DNA of 64,000 nucleotides. Origin: Pseudoselenomonas ruminantium (GTDB taxonomy: Bacteria > Bacillota > Negativicutes > Selenomonadales > Selenomonadaceae). This document shows positions 1 to 8,336 of this stretch, in pieces (within the stretch, counting starts at the first letter, position 1; each line of letters begins with the position of its first letter). Made by a program: the position numbers and the translations under genes. The notes below the pieces were generated by a model. It did no database searches and had not been told where the DNA came from. It saw only the letters and a program-made list of their open reading frames with translations. The stretch is taken from positions 1 to 64,000 of the forward strand of contig SVBX01000004.1 of the NCBI GenBank assembly GCA_015058655.1, written 5' to 3'.

Positions 1-15
1 CATAATTATTTGAAA

Positions 16-60
16 AAAAGAGCGTGAAAACCTACGCTACATAAGGCTTCACGCTCTTTT
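16..60. terminator. Intrinsic terminator hairpin
   Basis: Thirteen-base complementary arms at 16-28 and 48-60 carry A-rich and T-rich ends, so the hairpin could end transcripts from either side. It probably closes a gene left of the window. Confidence 0.75.
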
Positions 61-110
61 CTCGTGGCAAACTCGGGGTTTAGCAAAAAAATTTTCAAAC
101 CGTAACACTT

Positions 111-138
111 TTGTCACAAACCTGTGAGATAATACTAT
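111..138 (+). promoter_or_regulatory. Candidate sigma-A promoter of small secreted protein gene
   Basis: TTGTCA at 111-116 and TACTAT at 133-138 are separated by 16 bases, 34 bases ahead of the start codon at 173. Confidence 0.5.
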
Positions 139-172
139 TACAAGATAGAAAACACCTTAGGAGGTATATATC

Positions 173-403
173 ATGAAAAAGAAAATCGCATCGCTTCTGG
201 CTGTGGCCACTATGCTTGCCGCCGTCCCCGCTTTTGCCGCCACGCCCGATGTGACGGCAGGCCAGCCCGGCCAGAATGTCCGCAACCTGTCCAACAATGA
301 CAATAACGACGGCTGGTACTGCGGCCGTGGCCATGGTCGCGGCAACGGCCCCGCTTGCGGCCGTCACGATGGTTACTGCTGGAACGATAACCAGAACCAG
401 TAA
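173..403 (+). CDS. Small exported Gly/Asn/His-rich protein, unknown function
   Basis: This is a 76-residue protein with a textbook signal peptide: MKKK, a hydrophobic core, and cleavage expected after AFA at about residue 22. The mature part of about 54 residues is rich in Asn, Gly, Asp and His and has two Cys (in WYCGRG and PACGRH), plus one near the end. A disulfide or metal-binding role is possible but unproven. A strong AGGAGGT site lies 8 bases before the ATG and a terminator follows directly, so it is monocistronic. I recognise no family. Confidence 0.75.
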   Translation: MKKKIASLLAVATMLAAVPAFAATPDVTAGQPGQNVRNLSNNDNNDGWYCGRGHGRGNGPACGRHDGYCWNDNQNQ

Positions 404-419
404 TGGAATTCAATATGCC

Positions 420-467
420 AAAAGCGGGCCTTTCCGAAAATTTTTTCGGAAGGGTTCGCTTTTTTTT
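420..467 (+). terminator. Intrinsic terminator
   Basis: A GC-rich stem built around CCTTTCCGAAA and TTTCGGAAGGG is followed by a run of T. Its stem sequence is almost the same as that of the terminator at 8337-8383, which flanks the other end of the interrupted toxin locus. Confidence 0.85.
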
Positions 468-486
468 GGCTGTGTAAATTTTCTGT

Positions 487-514
487 GGCAAAATTTGCAC
501 AACTGCGCTACAAT
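487..514 (+). promoter_or_regulatory. Recurrent GGCAAAATTTG promoter motif upstream of the TA operon
   Basis: The block ends in the -10-like TACAAT at 509-514 and matches 23 of 28 bases of the block at 20089-20116. It lies about 40 bases before the antitoxin start, so it is probably that operon's promoter or operator. Confidence 0.5.
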
Positions 515-551
515 CAAGCCAAGTATTGATGATATGCAGGAGGAATGTGCT

Positions 552-851
552 ATGATGGCTTTGAGAAAGCAGGCGGCGGCTTTGATGGAGTCTATGCCTG
601 AAGAAGTGATTGTCCTGCTTATCCAGCAGATGGAGAGATATCAGCGCGAACAGGAATTGCGGGCGGAAAAGAAAATGGAAGATTTCCTGACAATTTGCAA
701 GACTGATGAAGGTGGGCAGAACAAGGCAGATAAGCTAAAGCAGAAATACGGCACCTTGACGGATGCATTGTCAGGAATCCTGTCACCGGTAATTGACCAC
801 GATGCTGCAAGGGAAAGGGCACTTAGGGACAAATATGAAGTTGCTTACTGA
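552..851 (+). CDS. Antitoxin-like protein paired with PIN toxin
   Basis: This is a 99-residue hydrophilic protein with a helical N-terminal half (about residues 1-45, rich in Glu, Gln and Arg). Start is the first of two adjacent ATGs, after AGGAGGAATGTGCT. Its stop overlaps the PIN-toxin start (835) by 17 bases, the translational coupling typical of Firmicutes antitoxin/PIN pairs. I infer the antitoxin role from that arrangement, as no DNA-binding fold is obvious. Because the toxin is broken, the protein may now be an orphan. Confidence 0.6.
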   Translation: MMALRKQAAALMESMPEEVIVLLIQQMERYQREQELRAEKKMEDFLTICKTDEGGQNKADKLKQKYGTLTDALSGILSPVIDHDAARERALRDKYEVAY

Positions 852-1176
852 TACCAATATAGTGCTGGATGTGCTGGAACAAAGATAACCGTACTATGCG
901 GACTCAAGGCGGGTAATGATGCTCTGTGAGACAGGCACGGTTGAAGGTTGCGTTTCGGTTTTGACCTTTGCAAACATTGTCTATATCATGCGAAAGAGCT
1001 TGGACGCTGATAAAATCCAGCAAATATATGAAGCCCTTTCTGGAGTATTCACTTTCATAGATTTGAGAGCAGAGGACATGGCAAAAGCGTCTCGGATGAA
1101 ATGGAAGGACTTCGAGGATGCTTTGCAGGCGGCAGAGATTGTGCGCATCGAGGACAGGCGGGAACCAACAAAGTAG
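835..1176 (+). pseudogene. PIN-domain toxin, 5' part (nonsense codon and interrupted)
   Basis: The N-terminus reads MKLLTDTNIVLDVLEQR, the first PIN acidic motif (DTN). A TAA at 886-888 stops it, yet the same frame continues through PYYADSRRV, the helix with FANIVYIMRK, and WKDFEDALQAA, the second acidic motif region. One G-to-T change in a GAA codon would explain the stop. PIN similarity ends at Arg-Ile-Glu (1144-1152), and the missing C-terminus is at 8218-8334. Joining the two gives about 141 residues, the normal length of a VapC-like RNase. The gene is therefore inactivated twice. Confidence 0.82.
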
Positions 1177-1217
1177 TGCATAGTTGAAGAACACAAGGAA
1201 TTTTCAAATTACAGTTG

Positions 1218-1257
1218 TACTCCGCAAAGCTGCTGCAATATACGGGTTTGCGGAGTA
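1218..1257. repeat. Perfect 11 bp inverted repeat upstream of the defence operon
   Basis: TACTCCGCAAA at 1218-1228 is mirrored by TTTGCGGAGTA at 1247-1257 across an 18-base loop. There is no T run, so it is more likely an operator or RNA hairpin than a terminator. Confidence 0.55.
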
Positions 1258-1322
1258 TGCTGTTGGACAGTCGCCAAATCTTCCCCCAAATACTATGATG
1301 GCGAAACAAATTCATCAGATGC

Positions 1323-1351
1323 TTGAATTATTCACGATGTTGTGATATAGT
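1323..1351 (+). promoter_or_regulatory. Defence-operon promoter with internal operator-like symmetry
   Basis: TTGAAT (1323-1328) and TATAGT (1346-1351) are 17 bases apart, 25 bases before the XRE start. The spacer contains TCAC...GTGA symmetry at 1332-1345, suggesting that the XRE protein binds between the boxes. Confidence 0.55.
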
Positions 1352-1376
1352 GCTTATTGGGGAGGTGTACGAGACA

Positions 1377-1607
1377 ATGGCAGTAAGTTACAAGCGATTA
1401 TTCCATCTGATGATAGAGAGAGAAATGACGAATGCCCAACTTCAGCAGAAGGCAGGATTTTCGGCAAATATTATAACAAGACTAAAACGTAATGACACAA
1501 TATCAATGGATAGTCTGGAATCTATATGCAGGGCAATGAACTGCGGAGTAGATGATATTTTGGAGTTTGTTCCCGAAAAATGTAAATGCGCCGAGAAGGT
1601 AATATGA
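1377..1607 (+). CDS. XRE-family (Cro/C1) regulator of the defence operon
   Basis: The 76-residue protein is essentially one helix-turn-helix: TNAQLQQKAGFS as positioning and turn region and ANIITRLKRND as recognition helix, followed by SMDSLESICRAMNCGVDDIL. The small single-domain form resembles the YozG-type Cro regulators and the controller proteins of restriction systems. The ATG at 1377 follows GGAGGTG at suitable spacing, and the frame extends further upstream only without a ribosome site. It lies 10 bases before the methylase-motif gene, so it probably autoregulates and times expression of the downstream genes. The C-terminus is slightly Cys-rich (KCKC). Confidence 0.8.
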   Translation: MAVSYKRLFHLMIEREMTNAQLQQKAGFSANIITRLKRNDTISMDSLESICRAMNCGVDDILEFVPEKCKCAEKVI

Positions 1608-1617
1608 GGTGATTCCC

Positions 1618-2592
1618 ATGCAAAATAGTATTGCGAATACTGCACCTAAAGAATATGTCGAAGCAATAGAAGATTCTTTGATGGATATTCTTTTGGCAGA
1701 CAGAACAACTGGCTTAAATATCGTATGGGGCACGGATGACTATGCCGAATTCGGCGACGAATATAAAGCCGATCAAGAGATAAAACTGGCTCTTATCACA
1801 GGACAATATGAGGGGATCATACAGCCAAGAACCTTGAAAGAACATAAATGGCAACAGGGACGCACTCGCGAAAAGGCAGAGGTATTCACTCCCTCTTGGG
1901 TTTGCAATGCACAAAATAATTTAGTGGATGATGCTTGGTTTAAAAGAGAAGCTGTCTTTAATGTAACAGACGGACATTCATGGAAATCCACGGAAGGAAG
2001 AATTGAATTTGGCACGGATTCCAATAGAACTTGGCAGGATTATGTAACTGCCAATCGTTTGGAAATAACTTGTGGAGAAGCACCTTATCTTGTTAGCCGA
2101 TATGATACGGTAACAGGAGATTTGATACCTATTGGGCAAAGAATCGGGCTTCTGGACAGAAAACTTCGTATTGTGAACGAGCATACGGAAACCGAGGAAG
2201 AATGGGTGGAATGGGCAAAAAAGGCTGTCCAAAGCATTTACGGATATGAACTTCAAGGAGATAATCTGTTGCTCGCCAGAAAAAATATTTTCCTTACCTG
2301 CTGCGAATATTTTGAACACAGATTCCATCATCAAATGAGTACGAATTTATTGACAGAGATTGCTACCATCATCTCATGGAATCTTTGGCAGATGGATGGA
2401 TTGAATTTTACTGTTCCATATTGCAAACTGCCTCCAGATACTGAGCAAATGGGGCTTTTTCCCACCGAAGATTCACCAGAAATCGGTGGAAAAAAATCAT
2501 CCAAGGGAATTTATTCATTTATACTATGCAAAATCAAGGACTGGGATACGGGAGAAACCCCCACATTCAAGAGCCTTATGAAAGGGGCATGA
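1618..2592 (+). CDS. Restriction-modification M-like subunit carrying FTP and AdoMet motif I
   Basis: This 324-residue protein resembles the N-terminal half of Eco57I/HsdM-like adenine methylases. VFTPSWV at about 89-95 matches the FTPxWV signature. LEITCGEAPYL at about 148-158 matches the glycine-rich AdoMet motif I, followed by a conserved-looking RIGLLDRKLR block. I see no NPPY motif, so alone it lacks the catalytic motif IV. The next gene overlaps by four bases (ATGA) and contains a C-terminal NPPY, so the two proteins may build one active site. The start at 1618 is preferred over GTG 1609 because GAGGTG lies just ahead of it. Confidence 0.75.
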   Translation: MQNSIANTAPKEYVEAIEDSLMDILLADRTTGLNIVWGTDDYAEFGDEYKADQEIKLALITGQYEGIIQPRTLKEHKWQQGRTREKAEVFTPSWVCNAQNNLVDDAWFKREAVFNVTDGHSWKSTEGRIEFGTDSNRTWQDYVTANRLEITCGEAPYLVSRYDTVTGDLIPIGQRIGLLDRKLRIVNEHTETEEEWVEWAKKAVQSIYGYELQGDNLLLARKNIFLTCCEYFEHRFHHQMSTNLLTEIATIISWNLWQMDGLNFTVPYCKLPPDTEQMGLFPTEDSPEIGGKKSSKGIYSFILCKIKDWDTGETPTFKSLMKGA

Positions 2593-5500
2593 CAATGGAT
2601 TCATTCGTGGACAGTTTTGAGTACAAGCTGATATACATTTTTGAAATCCGCGATCCAGCCCATCAGGGATTATTGAAAATCGGTGATGCAACCATTCGCA
2701 CCAATGAGACCATTGACAATCTGCCGCCAAATTCCAAATTGCTGAATCAAGCTGCAAAAAAACGCATAAAGCAATATACCAATACGGCTGGTATTGAGGC
2801 GCACCTTGTTCATACGGAGCTTGCCGTCCGAACCATAAAGGGAAAAGATGGAAAAGACATATTGAAGGCATTTCGTGACCATGATGTTCATCGTGTTCTC
2901 ATCAACTCAAATATTCCCAAGAAGACGCTGAAGGGGTCTTCGAGCCGCGAGTGGTTTTCGGTAGATATCGCTACTGCCAAGAAAGCTATCGAGGCTGTCA
3001 AGAAGAACATGAGGAATTTGTCGGGAACGGATACGGAGCAATTTATCCCTATCATCTTCCGTCCAGAACAGGAGGAGGCCATAGAGCGAACCATAAAGCA
3101 GTTCAAGACAGGAGACAGAATGCTTTGGAATGCAAAAATGCGCTTTGGGAAAACCTTGTCTGCTTTGGAAGTTGTACGAAAGATGGGACTTTCCAAGACT
3201 ATCATCATTACACATCGCCCAGTCGTTGACAGCGGATGGTATGAAGATTTCAAGAAAATTTTTCATGATAATCCGGGGTATGTATACGGCTCCAAGAATA
3301 CAGGGTATTCCATTGACGATTTGCTAGAGTCTGGGAATAAATTTGTCTACTTCGCCTCCATGCAAGATTTGCGAGGCTCGGATGCGGTTGGTGGGAAATA
3401 CGCCAAAAACGATGAGGTCTTTGACACGAACTGGGATTTAGTGATTGTGGATGAGGCACATGAGGGAACCACAACTGCCTTGGGGAATGATGTCATTAAG
3501 CGTGTGGTCAAGGAGGGTAACAACTACGCAACAAAATTCCTGGCACTTTCCGGCACACCCTTCAATATTCTTGGCAACTATGAAAACAACGTATATACAT
3601 GGGATTACACCATGGAACAGCAGCGTAAGGCGGAGTGGGATATGCAGCATTTTGGGGATTCCAATCCTTATGACGAATTGCCAGAAATGCGTATCTACAC
3701 CTATGACTTAGGCAACCTAATGAAAAGCACAGCCTATGTGGAATTGGAGGACAAAGCATTCAACTTCCGCGAGTTTTTCCGCACATGGACAGGAGATATT
3801 CAATCTGACCACAGCCAAATGCCTACCGATGCCAACATAGGTGATTTTGTTCACCAAAATGATATTGTGAGTTTTCTGAACCTCATAACGCAGGAAAACG
3901 AGGATAGTGATTATCCCTATTCACGGGAAGAATACCGCTCCTTGTTTCGTCATGCCTTATGGATGATTCCTGGGGTTCGCGAAGGAAAAGCACTCAGTAA
4001 ACTTTTGCAGAATCATCCCGTATTCGGAAGTGGTGCCTTTGAGATCGTCAATGTGGCGGGAAATGGTGATAAGGACGAGGAATCCGATGATGCACTTGAA
4101 CGCGTCAGAAATGCCATCCGTTCCGCAGGCGAAGACGGCTACACAATCACGCTTTCCTGCGGAAAGCTCACTACGGGTGTTACCGTTCCTGAGTGGACGG
4201 CCGTATTCATGTTGGCAGGTTCATTTTCCACATCAGCGGCTAACTATATGCAGACTATCTTCCGAGTACAATCTCCCTGCAACCAGAATGGAAAAATAAA
4301 GCGAAGTGCCTATGTGTTTGACTTCGCACCCGACAGAACGTTGAAAATGGTGGCAGAGTCCGTCGCTATTTCCTCCAGAGCAGGAAAAACCGGTGACGGA
4401 GACCGTCAAGCATTGGGAAAATTCCTGAACTACTGCCCTGTCATAGCCATCGACGGAACCATCATGAAGCAGTACGATACCAACCGATTGTTGCAGCAGT
4501 TGAAACGTGCCTATGCCGAACGAGCTGTGCAGAACGGATTTGACGATACCAATCTATACAATGATACACTCCTCAAACTAAATGACCTTGATATTGAGAA
4601 ATTCAACAAGCTGAAGGGTATCATAGGCTCATCCAAGGCCCAACAGAAAACACGGGAAATCAATATCAACGACCAAGGGTTTACGGATGAGGAATATGAG
4701 CAACTGGACAAGATTCGGAAAAAGAATGTCCGTGAACGCACACCAGAAGAACAAGCGGCATTAGAAGAAGCAAAGAAAAAGCGGAAAGTCAAGCAGGATG
4801 CCATTTCCATTTTGAGAGCCATCTCCATTCGGATGCCGCTTCTTATTTACGGTGCAGATATACCTATGGATGAGGATTTCACCTTGCAGATGTTTCTTGA
4901 CAACTCCATCGTAGATTCAGCTTCATGGCGGGAGTTTATGCCAACAGGTGTTACAAAAGCCATTTTCAAGAACTTCATACAGTATTATGACCCAGAAGTT
5001 TTTGTCGCGGCTGGTCGCAGAATCCGAGCTGTCGCAAAAAATGCGGATGAACTTGTTCCTACGGAGCGTGTACGGAGAATTGCTGAGTTGTTCTCTTGTT
5101 TCAAAAATCCAGATAAAGAGACGGTTCTTACACCTTGGCGGGTGGTCAATATGCACATGAGTGACTGCATTGGTGGATATGATTTCTATGACGAAAAGCA
5201 TGAAGCTGTATTAGAAACCAAGCCTCCTCGATTTGTAGACCACGGACAAGTTACACAGGATGTTTTTCTCAATGAAAACTCCCGAATCTTGGAAATCAAT
5301 TCAAAAACTGGATTATATCCTCTATATGTAACATACAGTTTATACAGGGCAAAACTTGGTAAGAAAGATGAAAATGAGGTTCCACTTGATAAGCTACTTG
5401 ATCTTTGGGATGAAACGGTACAAGACAATATATACGTTATTTGCAAAACTCCAATGGCAAAATCAATTACAAAGCGAACATTGGTAGGATTTCGGAATGT

Positions 5501-6593
5501 ATCAGTGAATGCCCATTATTTTGATAATCTTATCAATTATTTGGAGCATAAGCCAGAGAAATTCGTAACACGGGTACTGAAATGCAGATATTGGGATAAA
5601 GGTGGTGGTAAGATGAATTTTGATGCTGTGGTTGGAAATCCACCATATCAGATAGAAACCGGCGGTGCCGGCCGACAGGCTAAGCCCGTCTACAATTTCT
5701 TCGTGGAGCAGGGAAAGAATCTAAGTTCACACTACCTTTCGATGATAACACCGTCCAGATGGTTTTCAGGTGGTATGGGATTGGATTCCTTCAGGGATAA
5801 CATGACATCGGACGCAAAAATTATGCGTCTATTTGACTATATAAATGCAAAGGATTGCTTCCCGCAGATTAGCATTAGTGGCGGTGTGTGTTACTTTCTT
5901 TGGAATAAAAAATTCGAAGGAGACTGCACGGTTGTAAATATCACTAACGGAAAAAGAAATTCATTGGTACGGCCTATGGATGAATTTCAGGTGTTTGTCA
6001 GGTATAATGAAGCAGTTTCGATTCTGCATAAAATACTAAACCATGCAAACTTTGAGGCGCTTGACACCGTTATTAGTCCACTTATGCCTTTTGGATTGCC
6101 GACGAACTATCGTGGAGAAAAAGAAAAATCAGAAGAGAAACCATTGCGGTTATATGCCAGCGATGCTGTCACTTACATCGGTCGGTCTGAAATCGAGAAG
6201 GGAGATGAACTGGTCGATAGCTACAAAGTGATGATGAGTAAGATGAGTGCTGAACATGCAGGTGAGCCGAATAAAGAGGGTATGTTCAATGTCTTTACTA
6301 AGACCATGAGAATACTGAAGCCAGGAGAGGTTTGTACCCATTCATATTTTTTGCTTGGGAATTACGATAACGAGACAGAGGCTAAGGGGCTTTTGACTTA
6401 CTTGAAGACAAGGTTTGTTCGATTTATCGTAATGACAACATTAAGTGCTGTTAATCTGTCAAAGCTCGTATTTTTTAATGTGCCAATGCAAGATTTTACA
6501 AAATCATGGACGGATGATGAGCTATATGCGGAATACAACCTAAATAGTGAGGAGATATCGTTTATTGAGTCTATGATAAATCCTATGCAGTAA
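2589..6593 (+). CDS. Fused GIY-YIG-like/SF2 helicase/adenine methylase restriction protein
   Basis: The 1334-residue protein has three recognisable parts. Residues 13-36 (YIFEIRD...GLLKIGDA) resemble a GIY-YIG/T5orf172 nuclease start. An SF2 ATPase follows, with a Walker A variant (KMRFGKT, about 183-189), DEAH at 288-291, and a motif VI-like QTIFRVQSP at about 555. NPPY at 1017-1020 begins an Eco57I-type methylase C-terminal region with WFSGGMG and the SISGGVCYFLW block. No separate specificity domain was recognised; the last 200 residues are a candidate. The ATG at 2589 overlaps the previous stop, implying coupled translation. An internal ATG at 5613 after GGTGGTGG could also start the methylase part alone. 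Confidence 0.82.
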   Translation: MTMDSFVDSFEYKLIYIFEIRDPAHQGLLKIGDATIRTNETIDNLPPNSKLLNQAAKKRIKQYTNTAGIEAHLVHTELAVRTIKGKDGKDILKAFRDHDVHRVLINSNIPKKTLKGSSSREWFSVDIATAKKAIEAVKKNMRNLSGTDTEQFIPIIFRPEQEEAIERTIKQFKTGDRMLWNAKMRFGKTLSALEVVRKMGLSKTIIITHRPVVDSGWYEDFKKIFHDNPGYVYGSKNTGYSIDDLLESGNKFVYFASMQDLRGSDAVGGKYAKNDEVFDTNWDLVIVDEAHEGTTTALGNDVIKRVVKEGNNYATKFLALSGTPFNILGNYENNVYTWDYTMEQQRKAEWDMQHFGDSNPYDELPEMRIYTYDLGNLMKSTAYVELEDKAFNFREFFRTWTGDIQSDHSQMPTDANIGDFVHQNDIVSFLNLITQENEDSDYPYSREEYRSLFRHALWMIPGVREGKALSKLLQNHPVFGSGAFEIVNVAGNGDKDEESDDALERVRNAIRSAGEDGYTITLSCGKLTTGVTVPEWTAVFMLAGSFSTSAANYMQTIFRVQSPCNQNGKIKRSAYVFDFAPDRTLKMVAESVAISSRAGKTGDGDRQALGKFLNYCPVIAIDGTIMKQYDTNRLLQQLKRAYAERAVQNGFDDTNLYNDTLLKLNDLDIEKFNKLKGIIGSSKAQQKTREININDQGFTDEEYEQLDKIRKKNVRERTPEEQAALEEAKKKRKVKQDAISILRAISIRMPLLIYGADIPMDEDFTLQMFLDNSIVDSASWREFMPTGVTKAIFKNFIQYYDPEVFVAAGRRIRAVAKNADELVPTERVRRIAELFSCFKNPDKETVLTPWRVVNMHMSDCIGGYDFYDEKHEAVLETKPPRFVDHGQVTQDVFLNENSRILEINSKTGLYPLYVTYSLYRAKLGKKDENEVPLDKLLDLWDETVQDNIYVICKTPMAKSITKRTLVGFRNVSVNAHYFDNLINYLEHKPEKFVTRVLKCRYWDKGGGKMNFDAVVGNPPYQIETGGAGRQAKPVYNFFVEQGKNLSSHYLSMITPSRWFSGGMGLDSFRDNMTSDAKIMRLFDYINAKDCFPQISISGGVCYFLWNKKFEGDCTVVNITNGKRNSLVRPMDEFQVFVRYNEAVSILHKILNHANFEALDTVISPLMPFGLPTNYRGEKEKSEEKPLRLYASDAVTYIGRSEIEKGDELVDSYKVMMSKMSAEHAGEPNKEGMFNVFTKTMRILKPGEVCTHSYFLLGNYDNETEAKGLLTYLKTRFVRFIVMTTLSAVNLSKLVFFNVPMQDFTKSWTDDELYAEYNLNSEEISFIESMINPMQ

Positions 6594-6604
6594 CAGGAGG
6601 AAAT

Positions 6605-7684
6605 ATGCCTACAAACGAAAATGTTAAAACCTTGCTAGTCATCGGTAATGGATTTGACCTTGCTCATGGATTGGAAACGAGATATACAAATTTCCTTGAT
6701 TTTATCAATGTAAAAGCTGGAGGTACAATAGCGCCACCGAAAGATTCTGCAATACACTGTTGTAAAAATTATAGAGATAGTTTAGCAACAAACGACTTAA
6801 CTGTAAGTTCTTTGTTTGACTGTCTAGACAGTATCGGTAACATTTGGATAGGTTATTTTAACTTTCTCAGGATAAACAAGAGTCTTGAAGGAAGAGAAGA
6901 TTGGATAGATTTTGAAAAAGAAATCGAGGTAGTTATTAAACAAATTGAGAATCTAATTTTAAAACCATATCCTTCTCATGAATCAGAAGAAAAAATGGAA
7001 ATGATTATGGGCGGCTATTTAAAACAACCTTCAGAAGTTATTGCACAGGAATTTGTTCCTAGATTAAATTGGGATTTAAAAGTATTAATGTTGCTTTTGG
7101 AACAATATTTAATTGGTGAAGAAGCAAATTTGACAGTACAGAGACAACCTATTATCGAAAGACTAAATGTAGACTCTGTTATCAGTTACAATTACACAAA
7201 TACTTTCCAAAGGTTATATGACACTAACCATAATATTCCCGTTCATTTTATTCATGGACAATTAGGTGAACATAATCTGGTTTTGGGTATAGGAGAAACT
7301 TTACCAGATGGTTTAGAAAATCAATTTACGGTTTGTGCAAATTTCAAGAAATTTTTCCAACGTGTTAAATACCGACTTGGCAATCAGTATAAAAGTACTA
7401 CAAAAAACAAAGATAATAGGATAATCCCTTGGCAAGTAGTTATATATGGTCACTCTTTGGATCCGACTGATAAAGACTCGTTGTATTGGTTAATGAAAAG
7501 AATTGATAAACAAAATGGAATCACAGAGGTTAGTAACGCAACTAAAATTATAATTTATTATTACAATGAAGATGATTATAATCAACAAATTGCAAATGCT
7601 ATACAGATTATAGGGAAAGATGAATTAATTGATTCCGTGAATTGTGGGCGAATAGTTTTCAAACCCATAGATAATACAAAATAA
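6605..7684 (+). CDS. abiH: AbiH-family phage abortive-infection protein
   Basis: This 359-residue protein opens with VIGNGFDLAHGLETRY, the hallmark N-terminus of AbiH. Other family blocks are ISYNYTNTF (about 195), FIHGQLGEHNLVLGIG (about 218) and VIYGHSLDPTDKDSL (about 282). AbiH proteins block phage growth by an unresolved mechanism, and the length fits the family. It follows the restriction gene by 11 bases with AGGAGG ahead of its ATG, so it is probably in the same transcript. Its DNA is much more AT-rich than even the rest of the island, suggesting a separate origin. Confidence 0.85.
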   Translation: MPTNENVKTLLVIGNGFDLAHGLETRYTNFLDFINVKAGGTIAPPKDSAIHCCKNYRDSLATNDLTVSSLFDCLDSIGNIWIGYFNFLRINKSLEGREDWIDFEKEIEVVIKQIENLILKPYPSHESEEKMEMIMGGYLKQPSEVIAQEFVPRLNWDLKVLMLLLEQYLIGEEANLTVQRQPIIERLNVDSVISYNYTNTFQRLYDTNHNIPVHFIHGQLGEHNLVLGIGETLPDGLENQFTVCANFKKFFQRVKYRLGNQYKSTTKNKDNRIIPWQVVIYGHSLDPTDKDSLYWLMKRIDKQNGITEVSNATKIIIYYYNEDDYNQQIANAIQIIGKDELIDSVNCGRIVFKPIDNTK

Positions 7685-8217
7685 GACTTTAGAGGTGTTG
7701 ACAAACTGATTTAGGAACATATATTTGTAATGATTTTGCATGGCAATATCAATACTTTGATGTGCAAACATGTAGAATTAAACCTATGCAGTAATTATTA
7801 TCTTGTGGATAGGCAATTCACTTCTATTGCAAAGTATCTATCCGCTAAAATTGATGGTTGAGGGATTAAGAAATGCTAAAAGATATTTCAAGCATAAAGA
7901 TTACCGGTGTAAACTTCAATGGTGATAAGCTACCTGAACACGCTGAAGGTGCGGGAAGGTAAATTTGCCCGTAGTTGGCGAAGATATTTGGATATGTATG
8001 CAAATGCCCCACGGATAGACCGACATCGGCTATTTGTGGGGCATTTTCTCTTATTTAACGCAATGTAACAAACACGGAGCACAGTAACAAATCAGTAACA
8101 AAAGCTGGAAAACGATAAGGACATGAGGTATAATATCGGCATATATTGTGAACGGATAATGTGGAAAAATACCATATATTGCGGTTTCTTACGAAATTGT
8201 AGAGGGTAACCGCCGGG
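7685..8217. other. Intergenic tail of the defence insertion
   Basis: No supported gene was found here. There is a 29-codon open frame at 7874-7963 with no recognisable family, perhaps a gene remnant. A terminator lies at 8002-8050. Three copies of GTAACAAA follow at 8065-8072, 8084-8091 and 8095-8102, of unknown role. Confidence 0.5.
8002..8050 (+). terminator. Intrinsic terminator of the defence operon
   Basis: AAATGCCCCAC (8002-8012) pairs with GTGGGGCATTT (8036-8046), followed by TTCTCTT. It is the first strong stop signal after abiH. Confidence 0.7.
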
Positions 8218-8334
8218 CGCATTGAAGCAAATTACATTGTTACGAGGAATGGCAAAGATTTTGCGGACTCATCGGTGCCAGGCATGGCACCGGGAGAGCT
8301 CCTTGAGTATCTGCATGGTTTGAAAAATGAATAG
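8218..8334 (+). pseudogene. PIN-domain toxin, detached 3' part
   Basis: The frame reads RIEANYIVTRNGKDFADSS and then VPGMAPGELLEYL, ending at TAG 8332-8334. The segments YIVTRN, KDF and VP..APGELL form the classic PIN C-terminal strand and the last acidic residue. No start codon or ribosome site precedes it. It continues the frame broken at 1152, and the repeated Arg-Ile-Glu codons mark the junction. This fragment and the 5' part together reconstruct one toxin gene. Confidence 0.82.
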
Positions 8335-8336
8335 TC

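Larger units (their letters stand above)
1144..8226. mobile_element. Defence cargo inserted within the PIN toxin gene
   Basis: The block is bounded by near-identical CGCATCGAG (1144-1152) and CGCATTGAA (8218-8226), 7 of 9 matching, at exactly the point where the toxin reading frame breaks and resumes. It carries XRE, a methylase-motif protein, a helicase/methylase fusion and AbiH, and is more AT-rich than its flanks. Just inside the ends lie GGCGGGAACC (1157-1166) and GGTAACCGCC (8205-8214), which match as inverted repeats at 8 of 10 bases. No integrase or transposase is present, so the transfer mechanism is unknown. Confidence 0.7.

Noticed and set aside
7874..7963. 29-codon frame after abiH
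   Set aside because: No good ribosome site or recognisable family, so it is noted only as a possible remnant.
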